Positions 1 through 7,578 are shown, counted from the first letter of the stretch. The stretch: 13,602 nt of DNA from JAGLSB01 sp023135955 (GCA_030673645.1 DAOVIO010000112.1:1-13602); one strand, 5' to 3'. Program-made: numbers and translations. The notes: generated by a model not told the origin, from the letters alone.

Positions 1-17
1 ATAACAAATAAAAATTT

Positions 18-46
18 TTGTTTATCCATCCTTTAAAGTAACTTCG
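18..46 (+). promoter_or_regulatory. Candidate Bacteroidota-type promoter of the response regulator
   Basis: A TTG at 18-20 is followed after 18 bp by TAACTTCG at 39-46, one mismatch from the Bacteroidota -7 consensus TAnnTTTG. Transcription would start near 52, about 25 bases before the ATG at 76. Spacing and sequence fit the known sigma-ABfr promoter pattern. This is a match by eye only, and such motifs arise by chance in AT-rich DNA. Confidence 0.45.
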
Positions 47-75
47 TAATTACAAGATTTAGAAATTCTCAAAAG

Positions 76-774
76 ATGAATTATTCAAAATATAGAATTT
101 TAATAGTTGATGACGAGGATGACATCCTTGAATTTTTAAGTTATAATATTAAGAAAGAAGGTTTTAAAGTTGAAACAGCGAAAGATGGGAGTTCGGCTCT
201 CGAAATTCTTGAATCTTTTAAACCACATTTGATTCTGCTGGATGTAATGTTGCCCAATATGGATGGTATTGAAACTTGTGAGGCTATTCGAATGACACCT
301 GAGCATGCAAATGTTTTAATAGCTTTTCTTACTGCCAGAGGAGAAGATTACAGTCAAATTGCAGGTTTTGAGGCAGGAGGAGATGATTATATTACAAAAC
401 CCATAAAGCCCAAACTCCTAATAAGCAGAATAAAAGCTCTGTTAAAAAGATATAAGAATCAGGATATCTCATCTGATCTGAATATTTCGGAATTTGACAA
501 GAATAGCGATATCAGGATTGATTATGAGCGCTATCTTGTTATTGTTAAAGGAGAGGAATTATTCTTACCAAAAAAAGAATTTGAGTTATTGAATCTGTTA
601 ATATCTAAGCCGAATAAAGTTTTTACCAGAGATGAAATATTTCATAAGGTTTGGGGCGATAATATAATTGTTGGAGACAGAACAATTGATGTTCATATAA
701 GAAAATTGAGGGAAAAAATCGGATCTGAATATATCAAAACTACTAAAGGTGTTGGTTATAAATTTATTAGGTAG
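76..774 (+). CDS. Response regulator, OmpR/PhoB family (receiver + winged-helix DNA-binding domain)
   Basis: Two-component transcription factor that acts in the cytoplasm, phosphorylated by a partner histidine kinase and binding DNA as a dimer. Residues 6-125 form the receiver domain, with acidic pocket D12/D13, phospho-acceptor D56 in LLDVMLPNMDG, switch threonine T86 and K108 of the KP motif. Residues 140-232 form the OmpR-type winged helix, with the recognition-helix region around DRTIDVHIRKLREKIG and the terminal hairpin GVGYKF. At 232 residues it is full length, and the ATG at 76 gives a normal receiver start. The closest named relatives I recognise are PhoB/RprY-like regulators. The convergent phosphate permease makes a phosphate role attractive, but no phosphate-binding-protein genes or PhoR kinase are visible, so the regulon is unknown. 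The TAG stop lies inside the palindromic repeat that follows. Confidence 0.93.
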   Translation: MNYSKYRILIVDDEDDILEFLSYNIKKEGFKVETAKDGSSALEILESFKPHLILLDVMLPNMDGIETCEAIRMTPEHANVLIAFLTARGEDYSQIAGFEAGGDDYITKPIKPKLLISRIKALLKRYKNQDISSDLNISEFDKNSDIRIDYERYLVIVKGEELFLPKKEFELLNLLISKPNKVFTRDEIFHKVWGDNIIVGDRTIDVHIRKLREKIGSEYIKTTKGVGYKFIR

Positions 775-846
775 GGACCATGCTCGCATCGTCCGTACAA
801 TACGAGGCGGTTAATTTTGTATAGACGAGGCGTGCCTCGTCTCTAC
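771..846. repeat. Double-palindrome intergenic repeat, likely a bidirectional terminator
   Basis: Two 28-bp imperfect palindromes, 771-798 and 819-846, are separated by 20 bp. The first pairs GTAGGGACCATGC with GCATCGTCCGTAC (two mismatches, 2-base centre). The second pairs GTATAGACGAGGC with GCCTCGTCTCTAC (one mismatch, 2-base centre). Both begin GTA and end TAC, and the outer ends of the whole element are GTAGGGAC and the inverse of GTAGAGAC. The element fills the gap between two convergent genes. Its first GTAG supplies the TAG stop of the response regulator (772-774) and its last CTAC supplies the TAG stop of the permease (843-845 read in reverse). From memory, GTAGAGAC-ended palindromes recur in many Bacteroidota intergenic regions; copy number here cannot be seen. 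Strong hairpins between converging genes suggest a termination role. Confidence 0.8.
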
Positions 847-3092
847 ATCGCTTTCTTATTCTCCTCCATAAAATTCTTATTTGCCTCTATAACATTTGTC
901 ACAAACAAGCATAAATTCTTGGATTCAGTAAGAACATCCAGATAAACCAGGCTAACTTTAGTATTTCTACCTTCTTTCTTAATAGTTTTCAGAAGTTTCT
1001 TTTTAATTGTACTACTTTCTTCTGACAAACTATCTCTTTGGTTTTTCAATTCGCTAATCCTGTCATACGATTGTTGCTTAAGAATGCTTAAAGAATAGTT
1101 AAAAAATTCAGCCATCCTGTCGTTAAATTTTAGTAAATCTTCAGCCTCTTTTTTCTCAAGTGGATGATGGTTATTATCAACGTGTTCAAATAGCGGATTA
1201 ACAATGTGTTGCAGACAATTAGATGTTTCTTTCAAGTAATCAAGAATCTGCACATAATGATGTCCTGTTTCTATATCATCGTCAGAAAATTGCTGTATCG
1301 TTTTGTATACATTCTGCTTAAGCTTCTTAGTCAATTTATAAATGACTTTAGTTTCTTTTTTCACCTTCAATAAGCCCTTTCTCTTTTCCTTGGTAAAATT
1401 GATTATTGATAAATAATATAGTTTGGAGACATTAATAATAATTGATTTTACGGTATCAGAACAATTGTGGACAACATCTGCAGTTTGAGCCTTAGCACTT
1501 TGAGGCATGGCTTTTTCAATTTTTTCCTTCTTTTTATGAAAAACGTGAGTTTTTATCACTATAAATGCAACAAATAAGGAAAGTAAAATGATGGCTGTCA
1601 TTCCACCAAAACCTATAAGGCTGGCAACAATAAAGGAGGCAGTAAGAGCACTGAAAGCAGTAAGAAACCATCCACCTACTACAGTTAAAACGCCAGTAAT
1701 CCTGTATACCGCACTTTCTCGACCCCAGGCTCTGTCAGATAGGGAAGATCCCATTGTTACCATAAAAGTAACGTAGGTTGTGGAGAGGGGAAGTTTCAAT
1801 GAGGTTCCGATGGAAATCAGAATAGCTGCAACAACAAGATTGACAGATGCCCTTGTTAAATCAAAAGCCAGGATTTCCTGTTTATTTCTTTGTTTTCTTT
1901 TCATAACCGATTGGTCGAAACGGCTATCTATAAAATTACCGAGCCTTGAAGGGGATATTTTTCTTAATAAGTTACCAATTTCCAATGCCCATCTTACCAT
2001 CCATCTTGCGAATGCAGAAGATTGAAATTGTTCATCACCGTCCTTCTGACTACTTAAATTAATGGTTGTGGCAGTAACAGATTTGGCTTTACTGGAGAAA
2101 CGTAATGTAAGAGCCATTATTAATCCGGCAATCAATAAAAACAGAGTGGGTGTTTGTACTTTATCTGTTAATATATCCATTGCAAATGAACCTGCATCAA
2201 CTCCTGAGCTGGAAAAGGCCTTAAATGATTCAAATCCAGCCAGAGGGACACCGATAAAATTGACAAGGTCATTACCCGCAAATGCCATTGCAAGCGCAAA
2301 AGTTCCTACTAGTACAATTATTTTAAGAATATTTACTTTGGCAACTGATATTAAAAATTGAAAAAGAATTGAACCACCGATAAAACTAAATAGAATAATT
2401 TGAAAAGTATTTTCATGAATCCAATTTGAGGTGTTTTCACTTATAAAGGAAGCGCCCTTGGCGCCTTTAATCAGAATAAAAAAACTAAGGGCGGCAATTG
2501 CTATTCCTCCCCATATTCCTCCCCATATTTTTATAGTACGCTTTGTATTAAAAGTAAATAGAATTCTTACTATCCATTGTACGATTGCGCCAACTGAGAA
2601 AGCAATTATTATCGAGATGAATATTCCAAAAATTATAGCCAATGCACGATCAGAATTGATATAATCTGATAAATTTGAAAGATTTTGAGTGGCGATATGA
2701 GAAATCTTGACAAATGAAACCGCAACAGCAGCTCCAAGAAGCTCAAAAACTATAGAAACTGTAGTAGAAGTGGGTAAACCGTATGTATTGAAAAGGTCGA
2801 GTAAGATAATGTCAGTTAGCATGACAGCCAGAAAGATGATCATGATCTCATTAAAGTAGAACATTTCCGGATGGAAAATACCCTTCCTTGCAACTTCCAT
2901 CATCCCGCTTGAAAAAGTAGCGCCTACTAAGATTCCAAGTGCTGCGATGATCATAATTACATTAAAAGATGCAGCTTTAGATCCTATTGCTGAATTAAGA
3001 AAGTTAACTGCATCATTACTAACACCTACGATAAGGTCGGAAATTGCCAGTGCAAAAAGTATAACAACAATTATTATGTAATAATATTCCAT
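843..3092 (-). CDS. PiT-family inorganic phosphate permease with long C-terminal cytosolic domain
   Basis: Inner-membrane low-affinity phosphate symporter of the PiT/PHO4 family. The two inverted-repeat halves of the family are both visible. The N-terminal half has GVSNDAVNFLNSAIGSKAAS (residues 23-42) and YGLPTSTT (104-111). The C-terminal half has GNDLVNFIGVPLAGFES (273-289) and LPLSTTYVTF near 435-445. Hydrophobic segments run through residue ~515, with a hydrophilic loop at roughly 345-400. Residues ~520-749 are soluble, charged and helical, and I read them as a PhoU-like (DUF47-like) appendage; this is inference from helix pattern and position. Large ~750-residue PiT proteins of this type occur in Bacteroidota, whereas the plain transporter is about 400-500 residues. 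The start ATG (3092-3090) directly precedes the first membrane helix. It converges on the response regulator, and a repeat-rich region lies upstream. Confidence 0.92.
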   Translation of the reverse strand: MEYYYIIIVVILFALAISDLIVGVSNDAVNFLNSAIGSKAASFNVIMIIAALGILVGATFSSGMMEVARKGIFHPEMFYFNEIMIIFLAVMLTDIILLDLFNTYGLPTSTTVSIVFELLGAAVAVSFVKISHIATQNLSNLSDYINSDRALAIIFGIFISIIIAFSVGAIVQWIVRILFTFNTKRTIKIWGGIWGGIAIAALSFFILIKGAKGASFISENTSNWIHENTFQIILFSFIGGSILFQFLISVAKVNILKIIVLVGTFALAMAFAGNDLVNFIGVPLAGFESFKAFSSSGVDAGSFAMDILTDKVQTPTLFLLIAGLIMALTLRFSSKAKSVTATTINLSSQKDGDEQFQSSAFARWMVRWALEIGNLLRKISPSRLGNFIDSRFDQSVMKRKQRNKQEILAFDLTRASVNLVVAAILISIGTSLKLPLSTTYVTFMVTMGSSLSDRAWGRESAVYRITGVLTVVGGWFLTAFSALTASFIVASLIGFGGMTAIILLSLFVAFIVIKTHVFHKKKEKIEKAMPQSAKAQTADVVHNCSDTVKSIIINVSKLYYLSIINFTKEKRKGLLKVKKETKVIYKLTKKLKQNVYKTIQQFSDDDIETGHHYVQILDYLKETSNCLQHIVNPLFEHVDNNHHPLEKKEAEDLLKFNDRMAEFFNYSLSILKQQSYDRISELKNQRDSLSEESSTIKKKLLKTIKKEGRNTKVSLVYLDVLTESKNLCLFVTNVIEANKNFMEENKKAM

Positions 3093-3105
3093 GATTTTTT
3101 AATAA

Positions 3106-3121
3106 TTAAACATCAACAATA
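3106..3121 (+). repeat. 16-bp direct repeat, copy 1
   Basis: TTAAACATCAACAATA occurs here, 14 bp upstream of the permease start codon, and again exactly at 3740-3755. The two copies bracket 618 bp that contain the octamer array. The match ends abruptly on both sides. A chance 16-bp match in so short a region is unlikely even with AT bias. Confidence 0.75.
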
Positions 3122-3187
3122 ATATTTAATTATTTTAATCTGGATATTATCTTATTGTTATCAAAATATAAAATCTTTGTTAATAGT

Positions 3188-3373
3188 GTGGTTGAGTTGT
3201 TGAGTGGTTTAGTGGTTGAGAGGTTTAGTAGTTTAGTGGTTTAGTGGTTTAGTAGTTTAGTAGTTGAGTGGTTGAGTGGTTGAGTGGTTACGTTGTTTTT
3301 TCTAACCGCGTGATCACGTAACCGCATAACCGCTTCTATTCGTGGTTGAGTGGTTGAGTGGTTGAGTGGTAAT
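3188..3373 (+). repeat. Octanucleotide minisatellite (GTGGTTGA/GTGGTTTA) with inverted middle block
   Basis: Thirteen contiguous 8-bp units run from 3188 to 3291, mostly GTGGTTGA, GTGGTTTA, GTAGTTTA and GTAGTTGA, ending in GTGGTTAC. From 3302 to 3333 the same family continues in reverse orientation as CTAACCGC, GTGATCAC, GTAACCGC and ATAACCGC. Forward units then resume at 3342-3373 as three GTGGTTGA copies and a decayed GTGGTAAT. GTGGTTACG (3284-3292) can pair with CGTAACCGC (3317-3325) through one G-T wobble, giving a hairpin around the junction. CGTGATCACG (3309-3318) is a perfect palindrome. Read on the minus strand, 24 bp encode the pseudo-peptide NHSTTQPL, which explains the spurious open frame across it. 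Confidence 0.9.
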
Positions 3374-3397
3374 TGAGGGTTTTCGGTTATTGAGCGT

Positions 3398-3417
3398 AGC
3401 CGAAATAAGCCGAAATA
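3398..3417 (+). repeat. Tandem 10-bp duplication AGCCGAAATA
   Basis: AGCCGAAATA is present twice head to tail, followed by AGG. It is preceded by TTATTGAGCGT, so the whole reads like the TTGAGCGTAGYCGAAAT intergenic repeat that I recall from many bacterial genomes. Whether it belongs to that family cannot be tested from one copy. Confidence 0.65.
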
Positions 3418-3739
3418 AGGAAAGTTAATAAAGGCTAACTGCTGCACAACCCTCTAAAATTGAAAATCAGTTGAAGTTTTAGAAAGGAATCTAAACAATA
3501 GCCAATTTTATTTCTAAAGATACATTTCAACTTGAAAAATGCCGTATTATTAAATATATAGCCTCGAAAAAGGAGAAAAGCAGAATCTTAATACTTTTTC
3601 CATGGCATACCATGGCATGGCGTGCTCTATAATTTCTATTATGTTTAAGTAGCTTCTTAAAGTTGTGCAATGGCAGTCATTAGCTGCAAATTCCGACCTA
3701 ATTGAGCATCCTTGTCCGAATTGATTTACCCTTATACTG

Positions 3740-3755
3740 TTAAACATCAACAATA
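3740..3755 (+). repeat. 16-bp direct repeat, copy 2
   Basis: Second exact copy of TTAAACATCAACAATA, 634 bp downstream of copy 1 in the same orientation. No inverted termini typical of an insertion sequence are visible just inside either copy. Confidence 0.75.
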
Positions 3756-3931
3756 TACTTGACTTGAATTTCTTTTAGCTGTATTTTCGCTATGCTTTTG
3801 TTTTAGGAACAATAATGGGTGCCCTCAACTGTGCCATACTTTCTCAGATTAATGTTCAATTTCATTGATCCAAATACCCTCTTCTCGGATCGTGCTATCA
3901 CAGCTCTTTTTAACCCTAACACTCAGCAATC

Positions 3932-6900
3932 ATGAAAAAACTATTCTTATTAGCAATTACTGCGATTTTTTCCTTGAATCTGTTCTGCCAGATAAATTGG
4001 ATTAAACACCCTGACAACCCAGTATTGGTTCCTGGATCTGCGGAAGAATGGGAAAAAGAAGTGATTTGGCCAAATTCCGTTCTTTACTACGACAGCATAT
4101 ACCATATGTGGTACACTGGTGGTATAGTTAATGCTGCTACGAGCATCGGTCGCGCCACCTCACCGGATGGAATTACATGGACAAAGGATACAAACAACCC
4201 CGTTCTGAGTAAGGGACAGTCTGGCGACTGGGATGAAAATTATCTTCAGGGAGGCCCTGTGTTGATAATAGATACTATGTTCCACATGTGGTATACCGGG
4301 CAAGGTGGTAAGGATTTGTATTCAAACCACCAGATCGGTCACGCCACCTCAGCGGATGGAATTACCTGGACAAAGGATACAAACAACCCTGTTCTGAGTA
4401 CGGGACAGTCTGGCGACTGGGATGGTACCTGGATTATGGTAGGTTCTGTTTTATATGATGGCAGTGAATATCATATGTGGTACGGTGGCTATGAAGGAGT
4501 AATAGGTCCCCGCTTCGGTCATGCTACTTCTCCGGATGGAGTCACCTGGGAGAAAGATACCTCAAATCCTGTACTTAGTTTCGGTGCAGCCGGAAGCTGG
4601 GATTACCCGAGAGTCGATTTTCCGAGTGTAATTTTCGACGGGACTACATATCATATGTGGTACGGGGGTGGCAATATTTTTACCTGGCAGATCGGTTATG
4701 CCACATCAGAGGATGGGAGTGTATGGACGAAGTTCGGTAATCCAGTATTGAGACATGGATCAGCGGGGAGCTGGGATGCGGAAAGTGTTTTACCTGATGC
4801 TATAATTGATAGCGCTGGCGTTAAATATAAAATGTGGTACGGTGGTGGCAGTAATGGGAAAGCAAGTATTGGATATGCAGAATCCCTGGTTCCCGCATGG
4901 AATAAGATGGAGCCTATGGACATCAAGCGGGGATATCCTGTATCATCTGTGATTGATAAAATGATTTATGTGTTTGGGGGTCAAGATTACAATATGGCTA
5001 CTATATCTTCTGCCCGGGCATACAATACAATCACAAACGAATGGTCAGATCTGGCAACCATGCCGGAAGATTTATCATGGGGTCCTGCAGAGGTCGTAAA
5101 CGGTAAGATCTATTTGATGGGTGGATGGCGAAATATCAATGGAGATTGGATTACAACAAACTCAACTGTGGAATATGATCCTAATGGTGACAGCTGGCAA
5201 GAAAAATCAGCCTGTCCGGATTCAATGGGTAGTATGGCTTCTTGTGTGCTGAATGATACCATATATATCCTGGGAGGTTCTAAAGACTATGATCCAACTG
5301 ATCAAAATAAGGCATTGTATTATGTTCCCGGAATGGATAGCTGGGGTTCTCTTCCAGATATGATATTTGAACGGCCAATAGGTTTATCTACTGAAATAGT
5401 TGACAATAAAATATATGTTATTGGCGGGACCTATGAATCAGGATGGAATAATCCTACTGGAAAAGCAGAAGTGTATGATCCACAATTAAAAACATGGACA
5501 GAATTGGCAGATATGCCGGTACCTGTCACACACCATATAAGTGTGATTCATGATAGCAAAATCATGGTATTCGGTGGAGATAGTAGTTCCGTTTATAGTC
5601 CTGATGCTCTTAGCATAGGTTCAAATATCATCCAGGAGTATGATCCTTCCACAGATTCATGGAGCTTATTGAAACCCATGCCCATTAAACGTGCAGGAAT
5701 GACTGGCCAAAAAGTGGGTAATTATGTTTATCTATTAGGCGGGTACTTAAATTCATGGGATCTGGATGAGCCCTTATCTGAGGTCTGGAGATTTGACCTT
5801 GAATCTCCAAATCCACATATTTCGGTTACAGGAATTAGCCTTGATAAGAATGCACTTGACTTAACTGCTGGCTATACGAAAACTCTTGTTTCTACAGTTT
5901 CTCCATTTGTTGCATCTGTTCCTTCTGTATCATGGGCTTCAGGTAACGCTGCTGTTGCAACTGTTGCTAATGGAACAGTAACAGGAGTAGCGAGTGGAGA
6001 GGCATATGTATATGTAACCACTACGGATGGTAATTTTAAAGATTCCTGCCTGGTAACTGTTGAAAATATATCGCAGGTCAGGTTTGGCAGTACAGGTGAT
6101 CCTTTAAACGGCTTAACCGTCACCTGGAACAACAGTGGAACCTCAGATAGTATAGCATGGGGTTACACGGCTAACCATTTGGAGGGATCATTTGCTGGCT
6201 CCATAAGGGAGAATAAATTTGGAATTCCAGTATTTGACTATACATTCCCCTCCTTATCAGCGGGCTCAACAATCCACTATGCTCTGTTTGATTCAAAAGA
6301 CAGCAAATGGACAGAAGAAAGAACCTTCAAAACAGCCTCAGACGCATCAAACAATAAGTTCTCATTCACAGTGTTAGGCGATAGCCGAACCTACCCGGAT
6401 CAATGGCAAATTATTTCTGAAGCAGCACTGGATACTGACTTTACTCTGTTTATGGGAGATATTATGGAGGATGGGGCAATTAAGTCAGACTGGGATGACT
6501 GGTTTGAATATGGAAAAGAGTTTATTGCCAGGGAGCCAGTTTATCATTGCATTGGCAATCATGATGAAGATAATTCTCCAACTGGATTTGATGCCTATTT
6601 GAGTATATTCACTTTGCCCGGCGTAGAGACATATTATTCCTTTACTTACGGCAATGCCATCTTTATTTGCCTGAATACCCAAGAGCCAGGGGACACGGAG
6701 CAATATAATTGGCTGCTGTCCACCCTGGAAGCAAATAAAGATAAAACATGGAAGATTGTATTTTTCCACAAGCCCTTTTTTACCAGTCCATCGCATGTGA
6801 CAAGCATGCATGGTTATTTTGATACATGGTGGAAAACATTTGATGATTATGGTGTTGATATACTTTTCCACGGACATACCCATAATTACCAGAGAACCAA

Positions 6901-7414
6901 ACCAATTAACAGGAACATAAGTACAACCTCTCCTGTTGAGAACTATGGCAGCAATGATTGGAGGGGGCGTTGCCAGGTTGTGTCAGGTGCTGCCGGGGCC
7001 CCTGTATCCGAAGCGGCGGATACAGGTCTCTGGTGGCTGGATAATTCAGCAGGTATAATGCATTTTTGCAATATTGATATTGATGGGGGACTATTGACAT
7101 TGAAGGCATATGATGCAAACCAGGATGTTTTTGATGAGCTGGTACTCGATAAAAGCTACATAGGAACAAGTGATTTCAGGAGTAATATCAGTTTGATTTA
7201 TCCCAACCCGGCCAATGATCTTCTGACCATTGAAACACATAAACCCGGGCGGCATTCAATCGAGATCACCTCCCTGAATGGTCAGATATTATACCAAAGC
7301 AAAATGGAAAAATCAAGCCTTCAGATCGACCTCTCAAACTTCCACAAGGGAGTTTATATCATTACCGTCAGGTCCAAAGACTTTGTAACAACTAAGAAGA
7401 TAATAAAACTGTAA
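3932..7414 (+). CDS. Secreted multidomain metallophosphoesterase with propeller, Kelch, BIG2 and T9SS sorting domains
   Basis: Exported protein, probably surface-attached or released by the type IX secretion system. Residues 1-20 are a signal peptide. Residues ~21-320 hold five ~60-residue repeats, each with a (H/K)MWY(T/G)G core and NPVL...W motif, resembling the five-bladed propeller of GH43/GH32-like proteins. Residues ~323-625 hold six Kelch motifs (YVFGG, YLMGG, YILGG, YVIGG, MVFGG, YLLGG) about 50 residues apart. Residues ~629-714 are a BIG2 Ig-like domain and ~716-803 resemble the N-domain of purple acid phosphatases. Residues ~808-1072 are a calcineurin-like phosphoesterase with metal-ligand motifs GD817SR, GD843, GN876HD878, H946 and GH982TH984. 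Residues ~1089-1160 are a T9SS type A sorting domain beginning YPNPAND. The substrate is unknown. Motif I is GDSR rather than DxH, which reads as a family variant and not a loss. Its GC content looks higher than that of its neighbours. It appears monocistronic. Confidence 0.9.
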   Translation: MKKLFLLAITAIFSLNLFCQINWIKHPDNPVLVPGSAEEWEKEVIWPNSVLYYDSIYHMWYTGGIVNAATSIGRATSPDGITWTKDTNNPVLSKGQSGDWDENYLQGGPVLIIDTMFHMWYTGQGGKDLYSNHQIGHATSADGITWTKDTNNPVLSTGQSGDWDGTWIMVGSVLYDGSEYHMWYGGYEGVIGPRFGHATSPDGVTWEKDTSNPVLSFGAAGSWDYPRVDFPSVIFDGTTYHMWYGGGNIFTWQIGYATSEDGSVWTKFGNPVLRHGSAGSWDAESVLPDAIIDSAGVKYKMWYGGGSNGKASIGYAESLVPAWNKMEPMDIKRGYPVSSVIDKMIYVFGGQDYNMATISSARAYNTITNEWSDLATMPEDLSWGPAEVVNGKIYLMGGWRNINGDWITTNSTVEYDPNGDSWQEKSACPDSMGSMASCVLNDTIYILGGSKDYDPTDQNKALYYVPGMDSWGSLPDMIFERPIGLSTEIVDNKIYVIGGTYESGWNNPTGKAEVYDPQLKTWTELADMPVPVTHHISVIHDSKIMVFGGDSSSVYSPDALSIGSNIIQEYDPSTDSWSLLKPMPIKRAGMTGQKVGNYVYLLGGYLNSWDLDEPLSEVWRFDLESPNPHISVTGISLDKNALDLTAGYTKTLVSTVSPFVASVPSVSWASGNAAVATVANGTVTGVASGEAYVYVTTTDGNFKDSCLVTVENISQVRFGSTGDPLNGLTVTWNNSGTSDSIAWGYTANHLEGSFAGSIRENKFGIPVFDYTFPSLSAGSTIHYALFDSKDSKWTEERTFKTASDASNNKFSFTVLGDSRTYPDQWQIISEAALDTDFTLFMGDIMEDGAIKSDWDDWFEYGKEFIAREPVYHCIGNHDEDNSPTGFDAYLSIFTLPGVETYYSFTYGNAIFICLNTQEPGDTEQYNWLLSTLEANKDKTWKIVFFHKPFFTSPSHVTSMHGYFDTWWKTFDDYGVDILFHGHTHNYQRTKPINRNISTTSPVENYGSNDWRGRCQVVSGAAGAPVSEAADTGLWWLDNSAGIMHFCNIDIDGGLLTLKAYDANQDVFDELVLDKSYIGTSDFRSNISLIYPNPANDLLTIETHKPGRHSIEITSLNGQILYQSKMEKSSLQIDLSNFHKGVYIITVRSKDFVTTKKIIKL
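4145..4424 (+). repeat. Near-identical intragenic duplication between propeller repeats
   Basis: The 91 bp at 4145-4235 match 4334-4424 with 5 differences, at an offset of exactly 189 bp (63 codons). They encode ATSxDGITWTKDTNNPVLS plus the following GQSGDWD. The other propeller repeats in this gene are clearly more diverged at the DNA level. This points to a recent unit duplication or gene conversion within the propeller. Confidence 0.85.
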
Positions 7415-7434
7415 TTGTATTATATGACTACAAA

Positions 7435-7482
7435 AAGCCCCCGGCAGAAATTGTTTTCAGAAATTCGCTGGGGGTTTCTTTT
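7435..7482 (+). terminator. Rho-independent terminator of the phosphoesterase gene
   Basis: AAGCCCCCGGC (7435-7445) pairs with GCTGGGGGTTT (7467-7477) through two G-T wobbles, with a 21-base loop, followed by a T-rich CTTTT run. It starts 20 bp after the stop codon of the upstream gene. Confidence 0.75.
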
Positions 7483-7488
7483 CACACT

Positions 7489-7512
7489 AAAATCCCGAGA
7501 GAATACTCGGGA
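7489..7512 (-). terminator. Rho-independent terminator of the TPR-like gene
   Basis: Read on the minus strand, TCCCGAG (7512-7506) and CTCGGGA (7499-7493) form a perfect 7-bp stem with a 6-base loop, followed by TTTT. It lies 67 bp beyond the minus-strand stop codon at 7579, so each of the two convergent genes has its own terminator. Confidence 0.65.
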
Positions 7513-7578
7513 CTGGTTCAACTAACATCTTTCGGTTCGTAAACTCCCGAAAACTGAATTTCACTTAGCACCAGCACA

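Larger units (their letters stand above)
3093..3931. other. 839-bp repeat-rich gene-free region between divergent genes
   Basis: This stretch separates the start of the permease (-) from the start of the secreted phosphoesterase (+), so it must hold both promoters, but I see no convincing TTG/TAnnTTTG pair for either. It contains the octamer array, a 10-bp tandem duplication and two copies of a 16-bp direct repeat, all listed separately. It also has two CCATGG palindromes ten bases apart (3600-3605, 3610-3615) and a weak inverted repeat (GTTGAA 3470-3475 and TTTTAGAAA 3477-3485 against TTTCTAAA 3511-3518 and TTCAAC 3526-3531). Open frames here, for example 3241-3447 and 3550-3753 on the minus strand, look like repeat translation or chance frames, not genes. 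Confidence 0.7.

Noticed and set aside
1588..2664. Series of plus-strand open frames opposite the permease gene
   Set aside because: They are antisense shadows of the permease; their low-complexity hydrophobic sequences match no family.
3188..3373. Tandem repeats considered as a CRISPR array
   Set aside because: Units are only 8 bp and contiguous with no spacers, and no cas gene is present.
3241..3447. 68-codon minus-strand open frame with NHSTTQPLNHSTT sequence
   Set aside because: It is the octamer array read in one frame: three 8-bp units give an 8-residue period. There is no sign of coding selection, and the array continues past it in other frames.
3470..3531. Imperfect inverted repeat considered as a terminator or attachment site
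   Set aside because: Arms are interrupted, AT-rich and unevenly spaced, and no gene ends here.
3550..3753. 67-codon minus-strand open frame in the gene-free region
   Set aside because: No recognisable domain, a composition unlike neighbouring proteins, and it crosses the CCATGG palindromes and part of the 16-bp repeat. It is most likely chance.
6485..6883. 132-codon minus-strand open frame inside the phosphoesterase gene
   Set aside because: It is the antisense shadow of the metallophosphoesterase domain, whose motifs on the plus strand are unmistakable.
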